Notes: generated by a model from the sequence alone, not told the origin. A DNA stretch of 64,000 nt from Natronorubrum sulfidifaciens JCM 14089 (GCF_000337735.1 NZ_AOHX01000002.1:1-64000), one strand, 5' to 3'. Shown: positions 36,080 through 44,979, counted from the stretch's first letter. Translations and numbers: made by a program.

Positions 36080-36098
36080 GGATATAAAGACCGATCAG
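36080..36098 (+). promoter_or_regulatory. Promoter/leader shared by two beta-helix genes, second copy
   Basis: GGATATAAAGACCGATCAG followed by AAGAGATACT and CTGTTCTT, as before the gene at 34,698. It supports ATG 36,144 as the start. An in-frame ATG at 36,078 would lie on the promoter itself. Confidence 0.65.
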
Positions 36099-36143
36099 TT
36101 TAAGAGATACTTACTTCGACCAACTGTTCTTCGACAGAAATGT

Positions 36144-37862
36144 ATGATGAACAACGACGAGAGTCGCGAGGAAGCTGACGAGAGGTCTCCACTCGGTCGT
36201 CGATCCTATCTGAAAGCTGCTGTCAGTGCGGCTGCGGTGGGTATCGCCGGTGTCGGATCGGCTACCGCTGCTGGTGCTGACTACGATGTTATCGAGGTTC
36301 CCGCGGGAAGTACGCACACGATCCAACTCGGCGATGGCGAGACGCTCGAGAACACGCTGATCGATATCTCCGCCACTGGCGCACAGTATCAGATTACCGC
36401 CATTGGCAGCGACTGGGCGATTCGAAACGTCGGTGTTCGTGGTGTCTGGGACCGCAACGAGAAAGCAGAACCGCTGATCGTTAGCGTTCCTAACGGAGCC
36501 GGTGCTGCCCGAATCGAAAACCTCTATCTCGGCGATGGGGCCTACGACGATACCTACCCCGGTGCGACCGGCATCTACGTCGCCAACAATCACGCCGGGA
36601 CGCTCGAGATCGACCGCGTGAACATTCAGGGCTTCCCGGATAACGCGATCTACGGCAGTTCGCCGGGCGATACGGACGCTCACTCGAGCGGTCGTGGCGG
36701 TGGTGGCGTCGTCCGGATTACGAACTCTTATGCGGCGGACTGTCGCGCCAGCGGGTTCCGTGTCGGCTCCGATGGGTCCTCCATCGAAAACTGTGTGGCG
36801 GTCGGCTGTGACCGAAACGTCTGGGGCTTCTACAACGACACGGACGTGATCGACTGTGACTTTTCGAACGCTCGTATCGGTGACATCGCGACGGGCGATA
36901 GTGTCTGGCGCGATACTGCAACGGTCTCCGTCACGAACACGCGGTTCGAGACGACAGCCAGCCATTCGGGACAGGTTGTCGGCCAGTCTGCGGGAACACC
37001 ACAGCGAACCGAACCAAGCGACGTTGATGGGGTGCCGCTGACAGCAACGGACGCCGCAGCTGGTGTCTCGAGGTCGTCTTCTAGTAACACGCCCGAGAGT
37101 AACGAAGACGAGGAAGAAGCGGTTGAGGAAGAGGAAACTGAGGACGAACAAGCCGTCGAGACCGAAAATCACCTGCTCGCCTTCGTCACTGAACCAGATT
37201 CGAGCTTTGCCGGCTACGAATTCACTGCTGAGGGGACTGTGGAATTCGCTGCAGCCCCATATGACAGTCCGTCTGGCCGTAGTATCGAGGGCGGCACATA
37301 CGTCGCAGCGGACTTCATCGACGAAGACGGTGAAACCGTCCGCGCTGGCGGGATCACCGGCGGCGGCCACGGTGATGCGTTCGTGGTCGACGGATCGATC
37401 ACGTCGATCGAGATCGAGCAGTCGGACGTGATGTGGGTCGAACTCGACGGCGAGGTGTTGGCTCCCGACGAGATCATTGAGGCGACGGGTGGCGACGAGG
37501 AAACCAAAGATGAAGCGACTGAAGATGCTGACGAACCGGACCTGCTCGCGTTCGTGACCGAACCCGACGCTCGATTTGCGAGCTACGAGTTCACTGCCGA
37601 CGGTCCTGTTGAGTTCACCGAAGCGCCGTACGACAGTCCGTCTGGCCGCAGCATCGAGGGTGGCACGTACGTCGCAGAGGACTTCATCGACGACGACGGA
37701 GAAACCGTCCACGCTGGCGGCATTACCGGCGGCGGACACGGTGATGCGTTCCGTGTCGACGGGCCGATCACGTCGATCGAGATCGAGCAGTCGGACGTGA
37801 TGTGGGTCGAACTCAACGGCGAGGAACTGTCTCCTGACGAAATCGTCGACGAGAGCTGTTAA
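36144..37862 (+). CDS. Tat-exported parallel beta-helix protein with two C-terminal repeat domains
   Basis: 572 residues. Tat signal LGRRSYLKAAVSAAAVGIAG (Arg19-Arg20). The beta-helix (about 50-300) is nearly identical to the gene before it (VNIQGFPDNAIYGSSPGDTD and neighbours). A Glu-rich linker (about 320-340) leads to two tandem domains of about 105 residues, starting LLAFVTEPDSSFAGYEFTAE and LLAFVTEPDARFASYEFTAD. Each has a GRSIEGGTYVA strand, GGITGGGHGDAF and SDVMWVEL. They have the same strand order as the three domains on the 14,211 protein, though sequence similarity is modest. It ends in a cysteine (DESC). The likely role is in the cell envelope, and the activity is unknown. Confidence 0.85.
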   Translation: MMNNDESREEADERSPLGRRSYLKAAVSAAAVGIAGVGSATAAGADYDVIEVPAGSTHTIQLGDGETLENTLIDISATGAQYQITAIGSDWAIRNVGVRGVWDRNEKAEPLIVSVPNGAGAARIENLYLGDGAYDDTYPGATGIYVANNHAGTLEIDRVNIQGFPDNAIYGSSPGDTDAHSSGRGGGGVVRITNSYAADCRASGFRVGSDGSSIENCVAVGCDRNVWGFYNDTDVIDCDFSNARIGDIATGDSVWRDTATVSVTNTRFETTASHSGQVVGQSAGTPQRTEPSDVDGVPLTATDAAAGVSRSSSSNTPESNEDEEEAVEEEETEDEQAVETENHLLAFVTEPDSSFAGYEFTAEGTVEFAAAPYDSPSGRSIEGGTYVAADFIDEDGETVRAGGITGGGHGDAFVVDGSITSIEIEQSDVMWVELDGEVLAPDEIIEATGGDEETKDEATEDADEPDLLAFVTEPDARFASYEFTADGPVEFTEAPYDSPSGRSIEGGTYVAEDFIDDDGETVHAGGITGGGHGDAFRVDGPITSIEIEQSDVMWVELNGEELSPDEIVDESC

Positions 37863-38026
37863 CGGAGCCGACGGCTCCCGCGCCCCTTTCGGTCCGACGA
37901 TCGGGAGCGATTCTCGGAGCCACGTCGAACGACTGGCAGCCGTCGTCCAACTCGATCGAACCGTTCCGTTCTATCATAAACTGTCGGTAAGGTCCGTGTT
38001 TCGAGTCTTTCAGGAAAGAACGTCTT

Positions 38027-38040
38027 TCATAACAATTTAC
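38027..38040 (+). promoter_or_regulatory. ATAACAA motif upstream of lipoprotein deacetylase gene
   Basis: TCATAACAATTTAC lies 22-35 nt before the ATG at 38,062. It includes a TTTA stretch and may act as the TATA region itself. Confidence 0.45.
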
Positions 38041-38061
38041 CTGCTGGTCGGATCGTTGTGT

Positions 38062-39237
38062 ATGAGACGACGAGCAGTGCTTTGTTCGATCGGTGCAACC
38101 GGGCTTGCAGGCTGTGTGGGATCGTACTGGAGCGAAAGTAGTCGGTCCAGCGATGATGCCGATCCTATCGAGGGTGTGCTCGACGATTTCGAAGAGTTGT
38201 CACGGTGGCGAACGATCGGCGGTACGCTTTCTGCTGACGAAGAAACGTATCTTGGTGGTTCACAGGCTGCTCGCCTCGAGGCCGGGACCTCTGACGAACG
38301 GGCTGGTATCGGCCGGCAGTTCGACCAGCCGATCGATCTCTCGGACCGAACGCTTTCGCTTGCAGTGCGCGCCGACGACCTCATTTATCCGTGGATTCAG
38401 CTCGTGGATGACGACGGCAATCGGATGGATCTACGAACGAGTGTCAGAGGTAACTTCCCGTTCAAGCAGTACGATTTCGGCGTCGAATCAGTGACTGGAT
38501 CGGTCGATCTGACGGCGATCACCGACCTTCGAATTATCGAGTACGTCGGCGAGTCGGAGCGGACGATCTGGTGTGATTCACTCCGGGTTGTCGACCGCCC
38601 GGACACGGGGGCTGTGATGATTCAGTTCGACGACGGCAACGTCACTGATCACACGCAGGCGCGACCGATCCTCGAGCAGTACGGATATCAGGCCGTGACG
38701 TTCGTCAATCCGGGGACGATCGGCACGGACGGGCATCTGACACTCGAGCAAGTGTCCGAACTCCACGATGCCGGATGGACCGTTGGGAGCCACTCCTACG
38801 ATCACGTCTCGCTGCCGGCACAAGACGTCTCGACACAGGAAGACCAGATTCGAGAGAGCAAGGAGTGGTTGCTCGACCACGGATTCGAAGACGGTGCGGA
38901 GTACTTCGCGTATCCATACACCGACTACGACGAGACGACGTGTTCGCTCGTCGATGAGTACTACACGCTTGGGTTTGCCGGTGGCTTCCCCGCTGGCGGG
39001 AACGTGACGAACCCGCTCGAACTCCACCGACTCGGTGATCTCAACGCGGCGGACGCACGCGATGCGATCGATGCTGCAGTTCAGTGGAACGGGATCACGC
39101 AGCTGTTTTTCCACTGGCTCGGCGGTGAGACGCTGGCTGAGTTCGAGCAAACGATCGAATATCTCCACGAACGGGAGCAGGCGGGTGAGCTCGACGTTAT
39201 CTCGCCTGCGGAGTTGGAAGCTGCGTATATGGTATAA
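38062..39237 (+). CDS. Exported lipoprotein polysaccharide deacetylase
   Basis: 391 residues. The N-terminus MRRRAVLCSIGATGLAGCVG has a twin-arginine-type start and a lipobox (LAGC), so it is a lipid-anchored protein outside the membrane. Residues about 40-180 look like a beta-sandwich carbohydrate-binding domain (LGGSQAARLEAGTSDERAGI). The NodB domain follows from about 185: VMIQFDDGNVTD, then AGWTVGSHSYDHVSLPA with His-x3-His, and YFAYPYTDYDETTCSLVDEY. Unlike the two cytoplasmic deacetylases here, this one should act on the finished surface polymer. ATG 38,062 is chosen because it gives the signal. The longer frame from 37,996 does not. Confidence 0.87.
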   Translation: MRRRAVLCSIGATGLAGCVGSYWSESSRSSDDADPIEGVLDDFEELSRWRTIGGTLSADEETYLGGSQAARLEAGTSDERAGIGRQFDQPIDLSDRTLSLAVRADDLIYPWIQLVDDDGNRMDLRTSVRGNFPFKQYDFGVESVTGSVDLTAITDLRIIEYVGESERTIWCDSLRVVDRPDTGAVMIQFDDGNVTDHTQARPILEQYGYQAVTFVNPGTIGTDGHLTLEQVSELHDAGWTVGSHSYDHVSLPAQDVSTQEDQIRESKEWLLDHGFEDGAEYFAYPYTDYDETTCSLVDEYYTLGFAGGFPAGGNVTNPLELHRLGDLNAADARDAIDAAVQWNGITQLFFHWLGGETLAEFEQTIEYLHEREQAGELDVISPAELEAAYMV

Positions 39238-39397
39238 TCTGCCTTGGGGAAAATCTCCGAAGCACTCGCCTTGGACTTCTGTAGATGCTCCGTTCGAGAG
39301 GTCGGTCCCGAACTGTAACCTGTTCGTTCGCAATCGAGAAATAGTTCGCCGAGAACGCCACTATCGACGACCGTTCGAGGATGATGGCTGGTGCTGA

Positions 39398-40417
39398 TTA
39401 CTTCAGTGAGCCACTCACCCGTTGATACACCGACTTCGCGAGCGTCATCTCGAGCCCCCCCGACTCGACGACATAGTACGGTCGCAACTCGCCGTTGAAC
39501 TTCCCTTTGTATTCACAGAGCCGTTCGGTGTTGGCCCCGACGAGATCGTAGCCTGTCACCGACTCGAGGGCGGGATCGGTGACGATGTCCTCGAGGATGG
39601 CGCGGTGGAGGAGGTTGTTGACGCTGACGTGTTCGTAGGAGGCGGTGACGCCGCCTTGCCAGTAGTAGGCCAAGTCGGGCGAAAACAGTGTGATGATTCC
39701 GCTTTTATAGGTCCCGTCGGGGGTTCGGGCCGCGTACACACGCCACCGATCGTCGTCCAGACTCGAGAGCAGGTCACGGAGGAACGGGCGGGTCATCGGG
39801 GCGGTATCGTCGTACTCTTCGTACTGCTCGACGACGTCGTCGTAGATCCGGAGGGCGGTGTCGATGCCTTCGGTGTCGATCGTCAGATCGAGCTCATCGT
39901 AGCGGCGCATCTCGTTTCGGAGGCTCTTGCTGAACCCGCTCATTGCGTCCTCGAGGTCGGCACAATCCTCGAGGTCGACGACGTACGTAAACTCGGGCTC
40001 AATCGAGAACTCGTTCCAGCCGTACGGCCGGGGGTCGGGATACTCGAGTGGGCAGGTCATCCGAAACAGCGTCGACCGGTTGTCGGTCTCGAGGTCCTCG
40101 GCGACCGCGTCGGCCAATTCGCTGTTGATTCGCTCCCACTTGCGGCGTTTCGGGCTGTTGGGGTTGATGATCGGCCCGAGTCGAGGGACGCCGAACGAAA
40201 GCGGCGGCGAGAACGCCGTTTGGCCGACCGATCTCTCCTCGACGAACACGGGTAATAGGCCGACGATCTGTTGGCCTTTGGCCGTCCCGTAGAGTCGCAA
40301 CTCGGCGTCGACGTGGGCGTCGAGGACGGCAAGGGCGTCCGGATCGTGAAACACTTCGTACCCCGACCGTGGTAACGCCTCGCCCCACTCCTCGAGCGTC
40401 AGTCGTTCAGTCTCCAT
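39398..40417 (-). CDS. FemAB/GNAT-type acyltransferase (paralogue)
   Basis: 339 residues, related to the protein at 27,749: GQQIVGLLPVFVEERSVGQT, FSPPLSFGVPRLGPIINPNS, GFSKSLRNEMRRYDELDLTI, then YYWQGGVTASYEHVSVNNLL and GYDLVGANTERLCEYKGKFN. The double GNAT fold suggests aminoacyl or acyl transfer to a glycan, which is inference. It has no signal peptide. A GATAACAAAACG motif lies 22-37 nt upstream. It is convergent with the lipoprotein deacetylase gene. Confidence 0.8.
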   Translation of the reverse strand: METERLTLEEWGEALPRSGYEVFHDPDALAVLDAHVDAELRLYGTAKGQQIVGLLPVFVEERSVGQTAFSPPLSFGVPRLGPIINPNSPKRRKWERINSELADAVAEDLETDNRSTLFRMTCPLEYPDPRPYGWNEFSIEPEFTYVVDLEDCADLEDAMSGFSKSLRNEMRRYDELDLTIDTEGIDTALRIYDDVVEQYEEYDDTAPMTRPFLRDLLSSLDDDRWRVYAARTPDGTYKSGIITLFSPDLAYYWQGGVTASYEHVSVNNLLHRAILEDIVTDPALESVTGYDLVGANTERLCEYKGKFNGELRPYYVVESGGLEMTLAKSVYQRVSGSLK

Positions 40418-40438
40418 GTGAGTCTTCGTGTGATGACT

Positions 40439-40454
40439 ATTCGTTTTGTTATCG
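40439..40454 (-). promoter_or_regulatory. ATAACAAA motif upstream of FemAB-like gene
   Basis: The minus strand reads CGATAACAAAACGAAT, 22-37 nt before the ATG at 40,417. Confidence 0.5.
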
Positions 40455-40501
40455 CGTTGTTACTGCTTATAATGTCGGCTGTAACTGTGTCTCGGGCCTT
40501 C

Positions 40502-41698
40502 TCACGCCTCGAGTGTCGTCAGAATGCGACGCCAATCCTCGCCCGCTTGCGCCAGCGAGAACGAGGACCGAACGTCAGTCGCGTTCGCCGCGAGCGCGTC
40601 GCGCTCGTCGGGCTCGTCCAGACACCGCACCATCGCGGCCGCGAACGTCGCTGGCTCTCGGTCAGCGACGACGAGGCCGTTGTGGCCGTCGACGACGACA
40701 TCCGGGATCGACCCGACCGGCGGCACTACGGGTGCGAGTCCGGTTGCCATCGCCTCGAGCATCACCAGCGGCAACGCGTCGCGACTCGAGGTGAGAACAA
40801 ACGCTGCAGAACGGTGGTAGTAGGAGAGAGGGTCGTCGATCCAGCCGACGAGGTCGATTCGATCGTCAACCCCCAGCCGATCGATTTCGGCGACGACGTC
40901 GTCTCGAAGCACGCCGTCGCCGACCATCGCTGCCCGGAACTCTCGGCCGGTTGCGTCGAGTTCGGCGACCGCGCGGACGAACCGTACCGGGTCTTTTTCC
41001 TCGCTGAAGCGGCCGACCCAGACGAACTCGTAGTCGGGGTCGACGTCGTCGTCGGGCGGTCGGTAGGTCTCGATATCGATCGCGTTGGTCAGGATCTCGA
41101 CCCGGTCAGGGGCGACGCCACACCCGACGAGGCGCTCGACGTGATCCGTTCCGGGGACGGAAACCGCGTCGAACTGCCTGAACGCCCACCGGGGGCCAGC
41201 ACCGTACCACTCTCGTGCGTGATGGTCGAGATCGATACCGATGATGCCGAGGTGGGCCGGATAGCCGTAGAGTGCTTTCAGGACGAGCGCGTAGATCCCG
41301 TAGGGAACCAGTGAGATCGACGCGACCGCGTCGTACTCGTTTCGATACCCCTCATAGAGGGCGAAGAAAAACAGGAGGACGACCCGGACGATCCGTGGGC
41401 CGATATCCGGCACTGGCACGGCGGTCGCGCCGTCGATGTCGGTGTCCGGATCGAGACACACGAGCGTTGTCTCGCCGGCGACGTCCGCGAGCGGCCCGTA
41501 GTGGCGCTCGTTTTTGTGTGCCAGTCCCGTGATGACGAGGACGCGCATCTCCTCGGCACTGGGCTCGCTCGCCGGTGACGGCCGCTGCCGATCGTTTATC
41601 CCCGCTCGAGTCGACGTGTCTCCGTCGCTGTCGGCTGACGTGGTATCACGGCGATTCGATTCGTGTGCTGCACTCTGCTCGGTTATGGGCTGGCTCAT
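40502..41698 (-). CDS. GT4-family glycosyltransferase
   Basis: 398 residues from ATG 41,698. The GT-B core starts at MRVLVITGLAHKNERHYGPL, and the C-terminal half shows FVWVGRFSEEKDPVRFVRAV, LVGWIDDPLSYYHRSAAFVL and TSSRDALPLVMLEAMATGLA. The first 50 residues (SAAHESNRRDTTSADSDGDT) are polar and probably disordered. An alternative start at 41,548 would remove them. I kept 41,698 because it overlaps the upstream stop by ATGA, the joining pattern used at other operon junctions in this window. It works in the cytoplasm at the membrane. The sugar is unknown. Confidence 0.85.
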   Translation of the reverse strand: MSQPITEQSAAHESNRRDTTSADSDGDTSTRAGINDRQRPSPASEPSAEEMRVLVITGLAHKNERHYGPLADVAGETTLVCLDPDTDIDGATAVPVPDIGPRIVRVVLLFFFALYEGYRNEYDAVASISLVPYGIYALVLKALYGYPAHLGIIGIDLDHHAREWYGAGPRWAFRQFDAVSVPGTDHVERLVGCGVAPDRVEILTNAIDIETYRPPDDDVDPDYEFVWVGRFSEEKDPVRFVRAVAELDATGREFRAAMVGDGVLRDDVVAEIDRLGVDDRIDLVGWIDDPLSYYHRSAAFVLTSSRDALPLVMLEAMATGLAPVVPPVGSIPDVVVDGHNGLVVADREPATFAAAMVRCLDEPDERDALAANATDVRSSFSLAQAGEDWRRILTTLEA

Positions 41699-42996
41699 GA
41701 CGGCAGTGGTGTCCGTTCGCGTTCGGCAGTTGATTCCGACTCCAATCGATCCTGACTCGCCAGCAGGAACTCGGACAGCGCATACGACATCCATCCTTGA
41801 CACCATCGCATCAGCGTCACTCGTTTCGTGTGGTGGCGATACTGCCGGTAGTAGAACTGTCCCTCCTTGACTTGCAGATTCGCGAGCACCCACCGGAGGA
41901 TTCGCTCGGCGAACTCGAGATCACCTTCGTTCACAAAGACGAGCATACCCTGTGTGCTGGCGTGGATATCACGTGGATAGGCGCTTTTCTCGTCGAAGTT
42001 CGGCGCGCCGTCCAGTTCGAACAGGTCGGTTCGGTAGAACTCGAGGGCGTCCGCGAGTGTCTCGGCGTAGCGGTCCGCATCGACGACGTCGCGGTAGCGC
42101 TGGAACGCTTCGATCACGAACCCGTTGTGGTGGCTGTCCATCGAGAGGTGTGACGCCGACGCGGGCAGCCGGTACGGCCATCCGCCGATATCGGTCTGGT
42201 TGGCCGCGATGTGATCGAGGATCTTCGTCGCCGGTTCGCGGAGGTCCTCGTCGCCGAAGTGCTCGTAGAGATCGACGAGCATTCCGGCTCCCAGCGCGGC
42301 CGCGTTGACCGTGTAGGAGTCCTCGGGATGGTTCATGTGGTAGTCGACCTTTGCGCCGTCCTCGGTCTCTCGGTAGTTCAGGTCCTCGACCAGAAACGCC
42401 GTCGCCGTCCGGGCGACTTCGGCGTATTCGTCGCCGAGCCCACGCTCTGTGGCTCGCAGGAGCGCCTTGACCGCGTACGCCGTCGAGACGATATCCGGAT
42501 CGCTCGGCACGCCTTTCGTGTGGAAGTGTTGGATCTCGTGTCGGTGGCCGCCACAGAAGCCGCTGTACCCCGTTATCCGTTCCTCGAGGAGCCACTCGGC
42601 GAGTCGGTCGGCTTCGGCGACCGGATCGAACGCGAGGTCGTCGACCTCGCCCCGGCGACTCGCGAGTTCGTGATAGTTGAGGTTGGCCATCGCGAACAGT
42701 GCCGCACCCTTGTAGTTTCGCCGGTGTTCGACACGGAGCAGCGGTCTGCTGTCGACCGGCGTGCGTTTGACGACCTCCTGGACGACCAGATTGAGGACCC
42801 TGTTCTCGAACGGCAGCGACTGCAGGAGTCGGCTGCTCATCCCGTCTCCATAATCCGGGCCAGTGTAGTCCCGACGGCGGGCGTATGCGAGGGTCGAATC
42901 GAGGACTGAGACGTAGTCGTCGACGGCTCGCGGGTGCCACCGTGGCTCGACCTGTCCGTCCGGCTCGGGAGACGTTCGTGACTGCATTGGGAGCAT
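41695..42996 (-). CDS. Alpha/alpha-toroid protein, glycan-processing candidate
   Basis: 433 residues, no membrane helix or signal. The protein is built from helical hairpins with conserved polar turns (ITGYSGFCGGHRHEIQHFHT, DYHMNHPEDSYTVNAAALGA, GGWPYRLPASASHLSMDSHH, YPRDIHASTQGMLVFVNEGD), as in (alpha/alpha)6-barrel glycosidase-like or prenyltransferase/cyclase-like toroids. Haloarchaeal relatives are often labelled antibiotic ABC transporter permease, which does not fit a soluble protein. Co-translation with a GT4 gene (ATGA overlap) suggests a role in glycan synthesis or editing. A TATAATAATG box sits about 20-27 nt upstream. Catalytic residues cannot be named with confidence. Confidence 0.7.
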   Translation of the reverse strand: MLPMQSRTSPEPDGQVEPRWHPRAVDDYVSVLDSTLAYARRRDYTGPDYGDGMSSRLLQSLPFENRVLNLVVQEVVKRTPVDSRPLLRVEHRRNYKGAALFAMANLNYHELASRRGEVDDLAFDPVAEADRLAEWLLEERITGYSGFCGGHRHEIQHFHTKGVPSDPDIVSTAYAVKALLRATERGLGDEYAEVARTATAFLVEDLNYRETEDGAKVDYHMNHPEDSYTVNAAALGAGMLVDLYEHFGDEDLREPATKILDHIAANQTDIGGWPYRLPASASHLSMDSHHNGFVIEAFQRYRDVVDADRYAETLADALEFYRTDLFELDGAPNFDEKSAYPRDIHASTQGMLVFVNEGDLEFAERILRWVLANLQVKEGQFYYRQYRHHTKRVTLMRWCQGWMSYALSEFLLASQDRLESESTAERERTPLPS

Positions 42997-43099
42997 ACTC
43001 AGAACATATTCACATTATTATACGCTCGCTACCGAGCCAGCCCGCGAGACAGGGTTTGGCTGCTCTCGTTCCGGCTGTCCGTTACATTCCGTACGAGCT

Positions 43100-43115
43100 A
43101 GATAACAAACCCTCC
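43100..43115 (+). promoter_or_regulatory. ATAACAAA motif upstream of DUF354 gene
   Basis: AGATAACAAACCCTCC lies 41-56 nt before the ATG at 43,156. Confidence 0.45.
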
Positions 43116-43155
43116 TGATGGAATACCTGTCTCTCATGCGAGGGTGCTATTCAGC

Positions 43156-44274
43156 ATGAACTACCTGTTTTTCACGAACACGCCGGCACACGTCCACCTG
43201 TACAAACACGCTGTCCAGCGGCTGCGTGACCGCGGCCACGAGGTCCTTGTCCTCGCTCGAGATTACACCTGCACGGTTGATTTACTCGAGTGGTACGATC
43301 TGCCCTACGTCGTCTACGGTGCCTGTGAGACGTCGAAAGGCTCGCTGTTGAGTCGGTTGCCGGCCCACTACGCCCGTGCGATCACGCACGCTCGACGGTT
43401 CGATCCGGACCTCGTCTTCGGCATGGGTGGGTACGCGGCACACACCGGCGCAGTAACGCGAACACCGACGGTGTTACTGATCGACTCCGAGCCCGCATCG
43501 TTCGATCACACGATCTCGACGCCGTTTGCCCGCACTATTCTCACACCGAATACCTTCCGGAAAGAATTGGGCGAGAACCACTACGTGTTCCCCGGATTCA
43601 AAGAGTGTGCGTACCTCCATCCGGAAACGTACGAGTCCGACCCATCGGTCAGACAGCGACTCGGCCTCGAGGCCGACGAACCCTACGCCATCCTCAGACT
43701 CAACGCCTTCGGCTCACAGCACGATGTCGGAAAACGGGGGCTCTCTGATGACGACTGTCGCCGACTCGTCGACCGACTCGGCGACGACGTGACAGTGCTC
43801 GTCTCCGACGAGGGCGGCGACACCGACCTCGAGGGGCTCTCGGCTCGCTCCTTCGATCTCCACCCCGCGTTGATGCACGACGCACTCGCCGAGGCCGACC
43901 TGCTCGTTGCCGATACGCAGACGATGGTTACCGAAGCAGCGCTGCTCGGCACGCCGGCGATTCGGTCGAACTCTTTCGTCGGCGACGACGACATGGGGAA
44001 CTTCGTCGAACTCGAGAACCGGGATCTGATCTACAACGTCTCGTCGGCGGACGAGATCATCGACCGGGCGGTGGCGCTGCTCGAGGCCGACGATATCGCA
44101 CAGACGTGGCAGCGGCGACGAAACGCACTGCTTTCGGACAAGGTCAATCTCACCGACGTTATCGTCGACGTGGCGAAAAATCAGGGCTTCGTCGCTGACC
44201 TCGAGGCACTCGAGCAGTTCGGACAGACGCCAGAGCCCGAACCGGTGACGTCGGTCGGTGTCGGTGGCGACTGA
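43156..44274 (+). CDS. DUF354 family GT-B-like protein
   Basis: 372 residues. The DUF354 signature is FFTNTPAHVHLYKHAVQRLR, then VLARDYTCTVDLLEWY, DPDLVFGMGGYAAHTG, FPGFKECAYLHPE and, in the C-terminal half, ADTQTMVTEAALLGTPAIRS. The fold is like UDP-GlcNAc 2-epimerase or a glycosyltransferase. DUF354 proteins are frequent in exopolysaccharide loci but their reaction is not settled. It is a paralogue of the protein at 57,797-58,912. ATG 43,156 aligns with the start of that paralogue; an in-frame codon at 43,144 is disfavoured. Confidence 0.85.
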   Translation: MNYLFFTNTPAHVHLYKHAVQRLRDRGHEVLVLARDYTCTVDLLEWYDLPYVVYGACETSKGSLLSRLPAHYARAITHARRFDPDLVFGMGGYAAHTGAVTRTPTVLLIDSEPASFDHTISTPFARTILTPNTFRKELGENHYVFPGFKECAYLHPETYESDPSVRQRLGLEADEPYAILRLNAFGSQHDVGKRGLSDDDCRRLVDRLGDDVTVLVSDEGGDTDLEGLSARSFDLHPALMHDALAEADLLVADTQTMVTEAALLGTPAIRSNSFVGDDDMGNFVELENRDLIYNVSSADEIIDRAVALLEADDIAQTWQRRRNALLSDKVNLTDVIVDVAKNQGFVADLEALEQFGQTPEPEPVTSVGVGGD

Positions 44275-44727
44275 ACGGGCTGTGAACTGATCGACTGTGT
44301 CTGTTCGACTCCAGCGTTTTTCTGACCCTGTCCGATGGACGTGACGGGACTCGACTCGCTCTGATGAGGAGTAACTGGTTCGGCAGGGACCGGATTACTC
44401 GAGTTCAGCGAGCGGATCGACGGCGAGTTCACTGGCGGCGATGTGGGCCACGGCTACACATTCGAGGCCACTGCAGACATCCAGTAGAGCACCGAGGTCC
44501 CGCTCCCAAGGAAGCGGTCAAAACGCATTACTGCACGGCAATGAGGTCAGGCGCTCCCAACGATCCCGACTGCACTATCGTTGCTAGTAGATAATCGCAC
44601 GATTTCGTTATTCACAAGTGCTCTTGAAACTGAACCAGGGATTTCGGCAACTATCCGTGCGAACTGAGCGTTATTGATAGATATTCTTGGCAAAACATAT
44701 AGTGATGTGTGTTAAAACAATAACAAG
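44275..44727. other. Intergenic region with possible gene remnant
   Basis: 453 bp, more AT-rich towards the right end. It holds a coding-like fragment at 44,368-44,487 and an ACATATAG TATA box at about 44,693, which is 28-35 nt before the next gene. Confidence 0.5.
44368..44487 (+). pseudogene. Possible decayed fragment of a repeat domain
   Basis: A frame open from just after a stop to TAG at 44,485 has no start codon. It reads GLLEFSERIDGEFTGGDVGH and then GYTFEATADIQ. The GHGYTFEATADI part resembles GHGDAFVVDGSI in the two-domain beta-helix protein at 36,144, so this could be the tail of a lost copy. The stretch is short and the similarity weak. Confidence 0.25.
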
Positions 44728-44979
44728 ATGGTTTCAAACCACACACAAAGCCGTCGCTCGCTGGCACTGTCCAGTGTGGTCTATTTCGGTTCCGCCTTTG
44801 CAATCGGTTTACCCGTGATGTATGTCGTTTACGGGGTTTTTGTAGGGGTACTTAATAGCTTTCAACTCAACTGGTTAGTTACCTCTGCTGTAGGAATTAC
44901 AGTCGTCGCAGCAGCATTTTTAGTCGGTATGTGGGTCGCTGGAAAAGTCGCCGAGCAGGTCGTCAATCGACTCTCTTAA
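44728..44979 (+). CDS. Small two-helix membrane protein
   Basis: 83 residues with two membrane helices (SSVVYFGSAFAIGLPVMYVV and LVTSAVGITVVAAAFLVGMW) and short polar ends. Its base composition is clearly more AT-rich than its neighbours, and a clear TATA box (ACATATAG) lies at leaderless distance. It resembles short haloarchaeal membrane proteins without known function. The AT-rich island may have come by transfer. Confidence 0.7.
   Translation: MVSNHTQSRRSLALSSVVYFGSAFAIGLPVMYVVYGVFVGVLNSFQLNWLVTSAVGITVVAAAFLVGMWVAGKVAEQVVNRLS

Noticed and set aside
41699-41893. N-terminal extension of the GT4 protein upstream of 41,698
   Set aside because: It lies fully inside the upstream toroid gene in another frame. 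The ATGA overlap gives a natural start.
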